Part shown: piece after piece, positions 43,961 to 52,856 of the stretch
How the letters are laid out: each line of letters opens with the position of its first letter
Position numbering within the stretch: position 1 is the stretch's first letter
NCBI RefSeq assembly: GCF_000835165.1
Contig: NZ_CP007792.1
Span: forward strand, 32,095 to 96,094
Direction of reading: 5' to 3'
Length of the DNA: 64,000 nt
Source: Corynebacterium marinum DSM 44953
GTDB taxonomy: Bacteria; Actinomycetota; Actinomycetes; Mycobacteriales; Mycobacteriaceae
Notes under the pieces: generated by a model
What the model was told of the DNA's origin: nothing
Database searches by the model: none
Seen by the model: only the letters and a program-made list of their open reading frames with translations
Translations under genes and position numbers: made by a program

Positions 43961-44896
43961 ATGGAAAACTATACTCCGGCGAGGGTCGGGGAGGGAAAAT
44001 ACGCTGACGCCCCTGCCCTATTAGACGCCGAAGCGGTAGATCAGCAAGACATCGGTTACACCAGCCGTATATTCGTTCAGGCGTTATTTCCTTACCGAAG
44101 GACAGACGATCTCATCCGTCAGGTCCAAAATGGCCCGAACCGTATTACCGTCACCTCGCCAGATGGGCTTCCGTACGGGAAGTACCCTCGCTTAATCATG
44201 GCCTACATCATCACTCAGGCTGTTCACCGGCAAGACCTCCCTGAAGATGAGGCACGGCGGATCCCTCTCGGACGCTCGATGAATGCTTTTCTTGAGCAGA
44301 TCGGCCTCATGAGCCGCGGCACGGGGGGCCAACGGGGGACTGTGACGTTGATACGGGAGCAGCTGCGCCGAATTACGAGCTCCTCAATCAAGGTTGAAAA
44401 GATTTTCCGGACGCAAGAACGGGATCGGGGCCGCGGAAAATCTATTGACATCACCGATGAGTACGACCTCTGGTACGACGCGGAAAACCCCGACCAGACT
44501 ACAGTCACTGAGTCTTACATCGAGTTAACCCGGGAGTTTTACCAGCAGACGATTGAAGCTCCTATCCCCATCGATCTGGAAGTGCTCAAGCAGCTGGGAA
44601 AACCTCGAGCGATCGACATATATGTTTGGCTGGCGCTCAAGAAGTACTGGCTGTCTAAATCCTCGCATCGCGATTTTACTTTCACGTGGGACACGCTTGC
44701 TCTGCATTTTTCCCCCAAGGAGCTTACGACCCGCTACGAACGATCCGACTTCCGTAAAGAAGTCCGGAAGTGCATCGCCTCTATCGAGGAACTCTGGCCC
44801 GAAGTTGGTGCGGAGGTGACGGATGAGGGGCTGCTACTTCACCGAGGAGATCCCCCAGTAAGGCCCAAGCCATCCCGGCGAGAACTACATCGGTAA
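43961..44896 (+). CDS. repA: RepA-type plasmid replication initiator
   Basis: A 311-residue initiator of the RepA_C family. Recognisable blocks are GKYPRLIMAYIITQAV, RIPLGRSMNAFLEQIGL, GTVTLIREQLRRI and IDIYVWLALKKYW. It starts ATG 43961 after GTGAGG. A terminator follows 10 bases after the stop, then six iterons and a DnaA box, the normal order for an iteron-type origin. The gene has lower G+C than the metal genes. Together with parA and the RHH gene it marks an autonomous replicon. Confidence 0.88.
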   Translation: MENYTPARVGEGKYADAPALLDAEAVDQQDIGYTSRIFVQALFPYRRTDDLIRQVQNGPNRITVTSPDGLPYGKYPRLIMAYIITQAVHRQDLPEDEARRIPLGRSMNAFLEQIGLMSRGTGGQRGTVTLIREQLRRITSSSIKVEKIFRTQERDRGRGKSIDITDEYDLWYDAENPDQTTVTESYIELTREFYQQTIEAPIPIDLEVLKQLGKPRAIDIYVWLALKKYWLSKSSHRDFTFTWDTLALHFSPKELTTRYERSDFRKEVRKCIASIEELWPEVGAEVTDEGLLLHRGDPPVRPKPSRRELHR

Positions 44897-44906
44897 GCAA
44901 CGGATA

Positions 44907-44929
44907 CCCGCGCCCAGCGCGGGTTTTTT
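44907..44929 (+). terminator. Rho-independent terminator after repA
   Basis: CCCGCGC and GCGCGGG with a 3-base loop, followed by TTTTTT. Confidence 0.92.
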
Positions 44930-44943
44930 CGTGAGGTGAGCGT

Positions 44944-45124
44944 GCGCAGATTCACCCCACGCTTCGCAGTGTAAGCCGGCCCAAATAGCATTTCCCCTGG
45001 TGAGCGTGCGCAGATTTACCCCACGCTGAAATGCGCGTGCGCAGATTTACCCCACGCTCTGCGCAGATTTACCCCACGCTCTGCGCAGATTTACCCCACG
45101 CTCTGCGCAGATTTACCCCACGAT
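44944..45124 (+). repeat. Iteron array of the plasmid origin
   Basis: Six copies of GCGCAGATTTACCCCACGCT begin at 44944 (one mismatch), 45008, 45039, 45061, 45083 and 45105. The last four are spaced by exactly 22 bases, two helical turns, and the final copy diverges at its end. They are the expected RepA binding sites. Confidence 0.92.
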
Positions 45125-45130
45125 TTTCCG

Positions 45131-45205
45131 TTATCCACAGGCTTTGAGCTGCGGTTATTTTTTATTCACCCCGTCTTCTATAACAGTATCCAGTAAAACA
45201 ATATG
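45131..45205 (+). other. DnaA box and AT-rich unwinding region of oriV
   Basis: TTATCCACA at 45131-45139 is a perfect DnaA box, 7 bases after the last iteron. An AT-rich stretch follows (45150-45205, with GGTTATTTTTTATTCAC), fit for strand opening. Confidence 0.85.
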
Positions 45206-45689
45206 TCCCAGGGTAAAAGGTCATCTTTTATCGCTGATGAAGGTGAAAATAGCGGTCTGGATCGAGGCTGGCGCGGCGCCGCTGCGCGACGCCTTGCCCC
45301 CAAACATCGTGGGGCACCTCTTCCATCACGGACACTTCATCCGAGATGCGTTGATGAGAAGAGCCAGGCTCGCGGAGGACACGGTGTCTCTGGAGACGGT
45401 GGGATTATGCTCCGCAGCCTGACGGTGGGGGAGTGAGTCGGTTTGTCCTTCGGACGTGCCAGCAAGCATGGAGCTGGGGATCGCCCTTCAGGTCCTGGTC
45501 GGTGAAAGCAGGATCCCGCAGGATCGGGAGGGAGTACATCGGGCTGAGCTCAGCAAGCGAGAACACCTGTCGACATGGAACCCGGGCTTCCCCTTGACCT
45601 GGGCTGCTCTAGCCGTGGTGTCCCTCGTGCCCACTGTGGTGGGCAGCAGATGTACACACCGTGTACCAGCCTGGAGGAACACCACCAGG
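45206..45689 (+). other. Stretch with no supported gene
   Basis: Two overlapping open frames (45144-45422 and 45203-45436) and a few others exist, but none has a domain, a ribosome site or a biased composition that I trust. Confidence 0.4.
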
Positions 45690-45768
45690 TGTGTTTTGTC
45701 AACTTTTTGCCTGCCAAAAGAGCGCGGAAAACCCGGCCACCTCAGCGGGTTTTCCGGCCATGTGAGCG

Positions 45769-46503
45769 TCAGGTCATCAGGGCGTGCTTGACGCGGTAGG
45801 ACTCGCCCGTGAAGTGCAGGAGCCTGCCGTGGTGGACGATCCGGTCGATGACCGCGGCGGCCATATGATCATCACCGAAGACGGCACCCCACTTGGAAAA
45901 CGCCAGGTTCGTCGTCAAAATCAAACTGCGCTTCTCGTAGGCGTCGGCGATGACCTGGAACAATAATCTGGCTCCCTCGGTGTCGATGGGCAGGTAGCCG
46001 AATTCATCGATGACCAGCAGCCGATTCTTGGCCAGGCTGGCCAGTTCCTTATCGAGCCGGTCGGCCTCTTTCGCCCGGCGTAGATGCGCAACCAGGGAGG
46101 CGGTGGTGAAAAACCTCGCGGGGATGCCCGCCTGACAGGCCTGGGCGACTAAGGCGCAGGCCAAATGTGTTTTCCCGGTGCCGACATCACCGTAGAAGAC
46201 CAGATCACCACCGGTGTCGAGGAAGTCCAGGCAGCGCAGCTGGTCACGGCCGTAGCCGTCAGGGAAGCCGATGTTGCTCCAGTCGTCACCGTCGAGAGTC
46301 TTGATCATGGGCAGCTTCGCCGCGCGAAGTAGCCGGGTACTACGGGCTGTGTGGCGGGAGTGCTGCTCGGCGATGAGCAGCCCGTGGAGGTACTCGCGTT
46401 GTTTCGGGGTGCCTTTCTCAGCCCATTCCGCGAGCACCGCCGCCGTCAGCGAGGTGGCTTTACCTGCGGTGATGATGTCGACCGCAGTGATAGGTTCCGT
46501 CAT
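45769..46503 (-). CDS. istB: IstB-like ATPase of IS21 family
   Basis: A 244-residue AAA+ helper ATPase that assists the IS21 transposase in target capture. Walker A is GDVGTGKTH (near residue 108), Walker B is LLVIDEFGYLP, followed by QVIADAYEKRSLILTTNLAFSKW, all typical of IstB. The start overlaps the istA stop by 4 bases (coupling). Length is normal, so the gene appears intact. Confidence 0.93.
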   Translation of the reverse strand: MTEPITAVDIITAGKATSLTAAVLAEWAEKGTPKQREYLHGLLIAEQHSRHTARSTRLLRAAKLPMIKTLDGDDWSNIGFPDGYGRDQLRCLDFLDTGGDLVFYGDVGTGKTHLACALVAQACQAGIPARFFTTASLVAHLRRAKEADRLDKELASLAKNRLLVIDEFGYLPIDTEGARLLFQVIADAYEKRSLILTTNLAFSKWGAVFGDDHMAAAVIDRIVHHGRLLHFTGESYRVKHALMT

Positions 46504-47897
46504 GCCCCCACCTGGGCTTTCTGCTTGTTGGTCAGGTGTGTCCGGGTGGTTTTCGGCAGCAGGTCATAGATCGACAGATCCACATCCGTGGCGGCAGGTT
46601 CCGCACCGTGGGCGATGCGGCGGGCGAGCATCCCCAGTCCGGGGCCGGCGGGATCCTGTCCCACCGCGATCAACTGCTCACAGGCGGTGATGGCGTTGGT
46701 GAAGGAAGTCGCGGTGCTGGCCTGGTTGATCCCTGCCAGCATGCGGGCACGGTCGGTGGCGTCAGCGGCGTCGAGCACGTCACGGACGGTGCCGGGTACC
46801 AGGGGGCGGACCGGGGAGTTGGTCCAGGCCCCGGGCTTGGCGATCAACGCCGGCAGCAGTGATATGGGGGTGAAGATCGTCTGATCCTGGTGGTCATAGG
46901 ACCTGGGGAAGGTCACCACCGGGCGGGAGGTCTCATCCAGGATGTCGATGACGTCATGGCGGATCGCCACCGTCAGCGCCCTGCTGCCGAATGAGGGGCC
47001 GGCGAGGTAGAAGTTGTCGTCGACGGTGATGGTGCCGGTCTTGTCGGCCTTGCGGGATTCATAGCGCACCGGATCAAAACCGACGCCGGGCAAGTCCAGG
47101 CAGGCGGCGACATCCTCGGCGAACAACTCGATGATGGGTTGCTGTTTGCGCCAGTGCGGTGTCAACGCCAGCTCCTGACATTTGGTCAGCAACGTGGTGT
47201 TGAGCCCGGCCAGGGTGGTGGCCACAGGTTCGGGGACCATGAGGTTGCGGCGCAGGAACCCGACGGCGTTTTCCACGTTGCCTTTCTCATGACCGGAGTA
47301 CGGGTTGCAGTAGCGAGCCGTGGTCCGGTAGTGCAGCTTGAACGCGGCGAATAACTTGGACTCGATGACCTTGGCCCCGGTGCGTCGGCCAACACCGGTG
47401 GCGTTGTCGAAGATCAGTTGTCCGGGCACGCCTGCGATGTGTTCGAAGATGGTGCGCAGTCCATGGCAGACGCATTCGGCGGTTTCCCCACGGTAGGCCT
47501 GGATGAAGCGCATGTTCGAGTAGGGGAACGTCACGATGAGGATGTGCAGGTTCATACGTTCGCCGTCGATGATGGCGTCGGCCTGCCCGAAATCGACCTG
47601 GGCGGTGCCCGGGGCCCAGGTCAGTTCGATGTAGCCGTCACCGGGCTGGCGGTGGGCCTGGCGCCAGGCCTTGATGTAGCGCTGAACAGGTGAATACGAG
47701 CCGGTGTAATCGTATTCGGTCACCAGGCGGTCGAAAACGCGTCGGCTGGTGTGACGTTGCTTCCGGGGGCGTTTCTTATCGTCGTCGAGCCAGCCGTCGA
47801 TGATGACCTCGAGCCCGTCGAGGACTTTCGATCCGGGGCGTTTGACCGGTGCGGGTGGTGTCGGGGAGAAGTCCTCGATGCTGGTGTATTTGGCCAC
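46500..47897 (-). CDS. istA: IS21-family transposase IstA, N-terminal HTH frameshifted away
   Basis: The 465-residue frame has the DDE integrase core: D in WAPGTAQVDFGQAD, D in GVPGQLIFDNATGV and E in YSGHEKGNVENAVGFLRR. IstA normally begins with a helix-turn-helix of about 40 residues. That segment exists upstream on the same strand (VEDIRRLDSQGVSGRDIAR, about 47912-47980) but in another frame, with a TGAA in place of a sense codon at the junction. The only start in frame is a weak GTG at 47897. A second shift separates the HTH from the upstream ATG near 48003. DNA end recognition is therefore probably lost. Confidence 0.82.
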   Translation of the reverse strand: MAKYTSIEDFSPTPPAPVKRPGSKVLDGLEVIIDGWLDDDKKRPRKQRHTSRRVFDRLVTEYDYTGSYSPVQRYIKAWRQAHRQPGDGYIELTWAPGTAQVDFGQADAIIDGERMNLHILIVTFPYSNMRFIQAYRGETAECVCHGLRTIFEHIAGVPGQLIFDNATGVGRRTGAKVIESKLFAAFKLHYRTTARYCNPYSGHEKGNVENAVGFLRRNLMVPEPVATTLAGLNTTLLTKCQELALTPHWRKQQPIIELFAEDVAACLDLPGVGFDPVRYESRKADKTGTITVDDNFYLAGPSFGSRALTVAIRHDVIDILDETSRPVVTFPRSYDHQDQTIFTPISLLPALIAKPGAWTNSPVRPLVPGTVRDVLDAADATDRARMLAGINQASTATSFTNAITACEQLIAVGQDPAGPGLGMLARRIAHGAEPAATDVDLSIYDLLPKTTRTHLTNKQKAQVGA

Positions 47898-48297
47898 TTC
47901 AGTCGCGGCTGACGTTGAGTCGGCGGGCGATGTCGCGGCCGGAGACTCCCTGGGAGTCGAGTCTCCTGATATCTTCTACAACGGCTCACTGGGTACCGCC
48001 ATCTTCTTTCGGGTTCCTTATCTCTTAGCGCTCCCGCTTGTGAAAAGGGTCGGGAAGCGTCGAGGAGGAACCTATCTAACGGTGGCGGGGCCTGTGACCA
48101 TTGGCTTTAGGTCACAGCCGTGGATGGGGTGCGGGCCCGGCCACCTGGGGTGAGTGTGATCGTGTCTTCGGGGATAAATACACCGGCAGCCGTCGCCGAC
48201 GGGAAGTTGGCGGGTGTGCGGTGGGGTGGCTGGTTTTCCGTGCTCTTTTGGCAGGAAACCAGCCGCTGAGATGGCCGGGAGTTGTTGCTCAACCGGC

Positions 48298-48450
48298 CTA
48301 CAAAGAGTTGATCACACACACGCGGTGCAGGACGTCGAGCCGGTTGGCATGGCCGGGGCGGTTGGTGACAAAGGCCTGGACCCGGCGGCCATCGACATCC
48401 GTGATGCGCAGCTGGGGCCTGACCCCTGTTTGGTGGACACGCTGACCCTG
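48298..48450 (-). pseudogene. Transposase fragment, possibly IS1380-like
   Basis: The minus-strand stretch TGVRPQLRITDVDGRRVQAF followed by VTNRPGHANRLD resembles the middle of IS1380-type transposases. No flanking domain survives. It is not part of the IS1380 element at the right end of the window, whose protein lacks this segment. Confidence 0.35.
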
Positions 48451-48484
48451 GCCCAGAATGGGCCGGAGAATGCGAGAAACTCTC

Positions 48485-48820
48485 ATGCCGAAGAACACCT
48501 ACACCGATGAGTTCCGGGCTGACGCGGTCCGACTCTACGAAGACACCGAAGGTGCCTCATTTACCTCGATCGCTGAGGACCTCGGGATCGGACGGGCGAC
48601 GTTGAAGAACTGGGTCTACGCGGCCCGCAAGAGCCGTGGCATCCAGCCAACCAGCACCGCCGAGGACCCGGCCGATGAGCTACTGCGCCTGCGCAAGGAA
48701 GTCCAGCACTTGCGCTCGGAGACGCAGAAGTTGTCGACCGAGCGAGACATCCTGCGTAAGGCCGCGAAGTATTTCGCCGCGGAGGCCGGGGCGGGCTGGT
48801 CGTTGTGGTTCATGCGGTGA
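48485..48820 (+). CDS. IS3-family OrfA, orphan
   Basis: A 111-residue IS3 OrfA: HTH (TYTDEFRADAVRLYEDT, SFTSIAEDLGIGRATLKNWV) and leucine-zipper helix (ELLRLRKEVQHLRSETQKL, ILRKAAKYFAAE). The expected OrfB integrase in the -1 frame is absent; the sequence after residue 95 (AGAGWSLWFMR) and beyond does not continue the family. An IS3 element truncated just after OrfA. The start ATG 48485 matches the usual MPKNTYT opening. Confidence 0.85.
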   Translation: MPKNTYTDEFRADAVRLYEDTEGASFTSIAEDLGIGRATLKNWVYAARKSRGIQPTSTAEDPADELLRLRKEVQHLRSETQKLSTERDILRKAAKYFAAEAGAGWSLWFMR

Positions 48821-49520
48821 GTGGTCCTACAGGGCTCGGAGGTCGGGGAGGATCACGGCCGGGAGGACGGAGCCCGGGTAAGTGCTGCGCGGTCGGCAAC
48901 AGGCCCCTTCTCCCGCGTCATACGCGAGAGCCTGCGGCGGGTGTCACCGGCAGACCTCGTCTACGGCACGGGGCGGTCACCGGGTAGGTGAGAGCCACAT
49001 AAGAAAAGGTGTACTTGTGTTTATCACAACAAATCGCCCGCACCTATTCCCTGCCCCCATATAGATAGGGCAATACTAAAGATGACCACAAGGTCGGGAT
49101 ATCAATATCCGCCCTGGACCATGGGGAAGAGCTCTTGCACTTCCTGGAGTGGTGCTCGTGGTGACCTGCGCCGTGCGGGAGGCTCTCCACCATGCGCCCT
49201 GCCTCCCCGGAAGTAATCGCATCCGTCGATGACGAGAGATAGGGTGCCCCCTGGGATGGTCGTCAGTCACTCCAGGGAATGCCCCCTCCTGCCGGTGAGT
49301 GATTTCGGGGCTCGCCATGATCGGCCGGCCGCCCTTTGCCCCACCAGCCCAGGCGGAGCGGTCCGGCGTCGAAGTCAGAAGGCGGTTGCACATCTGTCCC
49401 ACGTCGTCTGCATGACCGCTTTCCTGCCCGTCCAAGGGAAGTGGGAAACCCAGACAGGGGAAAGCCCCACCGGGAAAACCTGGAGGAAAACCGGCGGGGC
49501 TGGCTGTGGCGGTTGTGTCG
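48821..49520 (+). other. 700-base stretch with no supported gene
   Basis: Only short, unconvincing frames. Near its right end, CCCCACCGG and CCGGCGGGG (49474-49500) can pair and may end transcription of the ATPase gene on the minus strand. Confidence 0.4.
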
Positions 49521-51401
49521 TTAGGCGCTCAGCGTCTCCTTCGCGGCGTCAGCAGTGCTGACGTCTGCCTTGTCCCTGTCCTCCTGCTTGAGGGTGGGGC
49601 GCAGCAGCAGCATCGCGATGGCGATGACCAGCAGGACGGACGCTTCGTGGACGAGCATGCCAATCGACATGGTCACTCCTCCGAGGAGCACGCCGGCCAG
49701 GAGGATGGCGACGGTGGCCAGGGCGATGGCGATGTTGATCCGCATGGTGCGCACGGTGCGCTGGGCCAAACCCAGGGCGTAGGGCAGGCGGGGGAGTTTG
49801 TCGGCCATCAGGGCGATATCGGCTGTCTCGATGGCGGCAGGTGAGCCAGCAGCCCCCATGGCGATGCCGATGTCGGCCTGGGCGAGTGCCGGCGTGTCGT
49901 TGACACCGTCGCCGATCATGGCCACGGTGCGGCCCTGGGCCTGCAGGTCCTTGACGATAGTGAGCTTGTCCTCGGGCATGAGTTCGGCCCGGACCTCGTC
50001 GACCCCGAGTTCGGCGGCGACGTTGCGGGCCACCCGCTGCGCGTCACCGGTGGCCATGATCACGCGCACACCCTTGTCATGCAGCGATCGGATAGCGGCC
50101 GGTGCGTCGTCACGGATGGTGTCGGCCACGGCGACGATGCCGATGGCGCGTCCGTCGACACCGACGTACATGGCGGTCTTGCCCTGGTCATTGAGTTCAA
50201 GGATGCGGGTGGTGTCCGGGGCGTGGTCGAGCAGGTCGGCGGAACCGACGGCGACGGTATGGTCGTCGACCTTCGCGATGATGCCCTTGCCGGTGACCGG
50301 TTTGGCTTTCTCGACCATTTCGATGGTCAGTCCCTTGTTCTCCGCGCCGCGGATGATGGCCTCGGCCAGGGGGTGCTCGGAGGCGGTTTCGGCACGGGCG
50401 GCCAGGGTGAGCACCTCATCGTCCGAGTAGGCAGGGTCGAGGACGTCGACGTTGGTCAGCTCGGGGCGGCCGTTGGTCAGGGTGCCGGTCTTGTCGACGA
50501 CCACGGTGTCGACCTTCGCGGAGGTCTCCAGGTATTCGCCACCCTTGATGAGCACCCCGTCCTTAGCGGAGCGTCCGATACCGGCGACAATCGAGACCGG
50601 GATGGAGATGACCAGCGCCCCGGGGCAGGCGATGACCAGCAGGGTCAAGGCCAGTTCCACATTGAGGGTGATCAGGCCAACGGCGAGGGCGGCGACCATC
50701 ACACCGGGGGTGTAGTACTTCGAGAATTTCTCCAGGAACGTCTGGGTCTTGGCCTTATCGTCCTGGGCGTCTTCCACACGGTGGATGATCTTGGCCAGTG
50801 TGGAGTCCGAGCCGATGCCAATCGCCTCGATGCGCAGCACCCCGGAGCGCAGCCAAGTACCGGCGAAGACCTCCGAGTCCTCGGCCTTCTCAGCGGGTAC
50901 GGATTCCCCGGTGATGGTGGCCTCGTCGACCCCGCCGTGACCGGAGAGCACGCGTCCATCGACGGGGATCTGCTCGCCGTTTTTCACGAGCACGACGTCA
51001 CCGGGGGCCAGTTCCCAGATCTCAACGGTTTCGGGCTCACCGTCGCGCAGCACGGTGGCGGTCTCGGGGGCAGCGTCCACCAGGTCCGACAGTGCCTTGC
51101 GGGTGCGGTTCATGGTCGCCTTCTCCAGGGCCTTGCCCAGGGCGAAGAGGAAGGTGACGGCGGCGGATTCCCAGTAGTTGTTGATGAACAGCGCGCCGAT
51201 GGCGGCGACGATGACCAGCAGGTCAATCGAGATCATCCTAATGCGCAGGGCCTGGACGGCGGAGACGGCGATCTGCCAGCCGGCGACCACCGCGGCGGCG
51301 ATCATGAATCCGTCTGACAGCCACCCAGCGGGGGTGAGCCAGGACAAGATAATCAACAGGCCTGAGACGGCGACCACGCCCCAGGTTTTCCAGGTCTTCA
51401 T
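49521..51401 (-). CDS. P1B-type heavy-metal ATPase with unusual CPG motif
   Basis: A 626-residue metal pump without an N-terminal HMA domain. Domain order is normal: TGES actuator, membrane metal site, DKTGTLTNG (near residue 301), SEHP and GDGVNDTPAL. The membrane site reads CPG (VIACPGALVISIPVS, near 256), in place of CPC, CPH or SPC, so the group and metal cannot be assigned from the standard motif table. The sequence is otherwise closest to the Zn/Cd (ZntA/CadA) group. The separate HMA protein at 52567 may be its donor. The promoter has an FNR-type box 22 bases before the -10. Confidence 0.9.
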   Translation of the reverse strand: MKTWKTWGVVAVSGLLIILSWLTPAGWLSDGFMIAAAVVAGWQIAVSAVQALRIRMISIDLLVIVAAIGALFINNYWESAAVTFLFALGKALEKATMNRTRKALSDLVDAAPETATVLRDGEPETVEIWELAPGDVVLVKNGEQIPVDGRVLSGHGGVDEATITGESVPAEKAEDSEVFAGTWLRSGVLRIEAIGIGSDSTLAKIIHRVEDAQDDKAKTQTFLEKFSKYYTPGVMVAALAVGLITLNVELALTLLVIACPGALVISIPVSIVAGIGRSAKDGVLIKGGEYLETSAKVDTVVVDKTGTLTNGRPELTNVDVLDPAYSDDEVLTLAARAETASEHPLAEAIIRGAENKGLTIEMVEKAKPVTGKGIIAKVDDHTVAVGSADLLDHAPDTTRILELNDQGKTAMYVGVDGRAIGIVAVADTIRDDAPAAIRSLHDKGVRVIMATGDAQRVARNVAAELGVDEVRAELMPEDKLTIVKDLQAQGRTVAMIGDGVNDTPALAQADIGIAMGAAGSPAAIETADIALMADKLPRLPYALGLAQRTVRTMRINIAIALATVAILLAGVLLGGVTMSIGMLVHEASVLLVIAIAMLLLRPTLKQEDRDKADVSTADAAKETLSA

Positions 51402-51449
51402 GATGGGTGTCCTTTACTTTTTGAGGGTCTTTTTCTTGTGACACTCATT

Positions 51450-51491
51450 AAGTTAGGACAATTCCGGAGAAACTTCCTTGACCTGGATCAA
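51450..51491 (-). promoter_or_regulatory. FNR-type promoter of the CPG ATPase
   Basis: Minus strand: TTGATCCAGGTCAA (51491-51478), 22 bases, then TAACTT as -10 (51455-51450). The palindrome centre is about 29 bases before the -10, that is near -41, the class II activator position. The spacer contains TCTCCGGA. Confidence 0.8.
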
Positions 51492-51556
51492 TTACCCACA
51501 CACCTCCGACCTGACGAGGTGGAGCAGAAGAGCATGCCACGTGGCCTGTCAACGCC

Positions 51557-51594
51557 AGGAACCCACCAGCACCGCACGGTGCTGGTGGGTTCCT
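51557..51594. terminator. Strong hairpin terminator
   Basis: Perfect 16-base stem (AGGAACCCACCAGCAC with its complement) and a 6-base loop. Upstream of the ATPase promoter, so it insulates it from minus-strand transcripts. Confidence 0.75.
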
Positions 51595-52043
51595 AGCGTG
51601 GAGATGACGTGGCGTCGATCATGCTCCTTTCCCGGGTACTCGGATAGGGGGTGTTTAGTAGGCCGAGGGTTTGGCGGTACAGCCGGCGGCCATGAGAGGG
51701 CCGGTGTGAGTGCTCAGCCATTCCCGGATCGGGTGGCGGCCGTGTGGGTCGGGCGCCGCAAGGGAGGGGAACAGGGCGAGGTCGTCATCTACGCGTCGCT
51801 GGTAGGCGTCACGGGTCTCCTTGAGATGTCCTAGGTGATAGTGTCGTCCTGGCCCGCAGGACGGCTCACGCGGTACAACGCCGCCCCACTGTGATAGGCG
51901 GGAGTAGCCGTTGCGTATGACACCCTGGATGTCGCCTGTATTCAGGGCTCGAGTTCTTGCGAGAAGATTCGGTCCCTGTCGTTCACGGGTCGGTGTGGGC
52001 ATGAGGACAGCGCGGCTCCCACTTCGGAAAGATGGTCCAGTCG
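51595..52043 (-). other. Stretch with no firmly supported gene
   Basis: A 115-codon minus-strand frame (51655-52002) is open but has no recognisable domain. Its last residues (TAKPSAY) echo the end of the HMA protein at 52567 (TAKPSAI), so a fused gene relic is possible. Confidence 0.3.
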
Positions 52044-52361
52044 CTAATGATCGTGGGCGTTGACAATGGCGTTGACCTTGGCATTCACAGCCTCCAGTGT
52101 GCTCAAGTTCAGGCGGGCAGTGTCGGTGTCCACGCCGTGCCCCTTCATCAGGAAGTCCAGCTTCGGGTGCAGCTGGGCGAGGGTATCGTTCGCCATGCGG
52201 GAGGGGTCACCGCCGTGGGCGGCGCATAACGCGTTCGCCTTGGCGTGCAGTGAGGAGACGGATTCGAGGTCCAGATCCGACTCGTCGAAGTTCTCGACCC
52301 CGTGGTCCTTGAGCAGGAAGTTCATCTTCTCGTGGAGACTGGCAAAGGTCACTTCGGCCAT
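52044..52361 (-). CDS. Small protein of two repeated halves, unknown function
   Basis: A 105-residue soluble protein that I do not recognise. It is an internal duplication: residues 9-50 (LHEKMNFLLKDHGV ... LHAKANALCAAHG) and 64-105 (LHPKLDFLMKGHGV ... VNAKVNAIVNAHD). Each half has His at the start, a KDHGV/KGHGV turn and an AH near the end, giving regularly placed His residues and one Cys on predicted helices. No signal or membrane segment. It has the same promoter type as the CPG ATPase and HMA genes, so a cytosolic metal- or haem-binding or redox role is plausible but unproven. The ribosome site AAAGGAC is well placed. Confidence 0.75.
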   Translation of the reverse strand: MAEVTFASLHEKMNFLLKDHGVENFDESDLDLESVSSLHAKANALCAAHGGDPSRMANDTLAQLHPKLDFLMKGHGVDTDTARLNLSTLEAVNAKVNAIVNAHDH

Positions 52362-52410
52362 GGTGGTGTCCTTTCATGATGAAGATCAGGTGTTTTCTGT
52401 GACACTCATT

Positions 52411-52452
52411 AAGTTATGAACAATCCGGAGAAAGTACCTTGATCCGCATCAA
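52411..52452 (-). promoter_or_regulatory. FNR-type promoter of the duplicated-half protein
   Basis: Minus strand: TTGATGCGGATCAA (52452-52439), a perfect TTGAT/ATCAA palindrome, 22 bases, then TAACTT (52416-52411). The segment from TCTCCGGA through TAACTTAATGAGTGTCA is almost identical to the ATPase promoter. Confidence 0.85.
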
Positions 52453-52566
52453 GTACCCGCAAAGTGAGATCTGGATCGCAAAAAGACTGTGGTGCTCGTA
52501 GCCCGGGGGCACAGATGGCCCGCCGGCACTTTCTGGTGCGGGCGGGCTTGTGGGGTCGGGAGTGCG

Positions 52567-52803
52567 TCAGATCGCCGACGGCTTGGCGGTGTAACCGACC
52601 TCGGCTACCGCGGTGACCAGGTCACGTACGGAGACCTTCTGTGGGTCGTGGGTGACCAGGATGCGTCCGGAGGAGAACTTCACCTCCGCATTCTCCACGC
52701 CGTCCAAACCATTCAGCTTGTTTTCGATCTTGGCGACACAGCTCGGACAGGTGAACTCATCAGAGCGCAAGGTGGTGTTCTTCAGCGTGGCCGGGGCGGT
52801 CAT
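52567..52803 (-). CDS. HMA-domain metal chaperone (CPSC motif)
   Basis: A 78-residue HMA protein. The metal loop reads FTCPSCVAKIENKL in place of GMTCxxC: Met is replaced by Phe and the Cys pair encloses Pro-Ser. The rest of the fold is present (VENAEVKFSSGRILVTHDPQKV, LVTAVAEVGYTAKP). Such CPSC HMA domains are also found at the front of some Zn/Cd-type ATPases, and the CPG ATPase nearby lacks an HMA domain, so this may be its detached donor. FNR-type promoter upstream. Confidence 0.88.
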   Translation of the reverse strand: MTAPATLKNTTLRSDEFTCPSCVAKIENKLNGLDGVENAEVKFSSGRILVTHDPQKVSVRDLVTAVAEVGYTAKPSAI

Positions 52804-52856
52804 CGTAACCAGGTCCTTTCATCTTTTATCGTCATGTTCCTGTGCTTGCACCTTTA

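Larger units (their letters stand above)
45690..48120 (-). mobile_element. IS21-family element with istA and istB
   Basis: Contains overlapping istB and istA genes in the usual order. Ends are approximate: a TGTGTTTTGTCAACTTTTTG stretch starts near 45691 and a TGTGACC-type sequence lies at 48093-48118. I could not confirm matching terminal repeats or a target duplication. Confidence 0.7.

Noticed and set aside
48821..49080. Possible group II intron relic after the IS3 OrfA
   Set aside because: GTGAG at the start and GAGCC near 48988 looked suggestive, but the domain V hairpin does not pair properly and no intron protein is present.
49076..49435. Minus-strand frame of 119 codons
   Set aside because: No domain, start signal or natural composition; treated as noise in a gene-free stretch.
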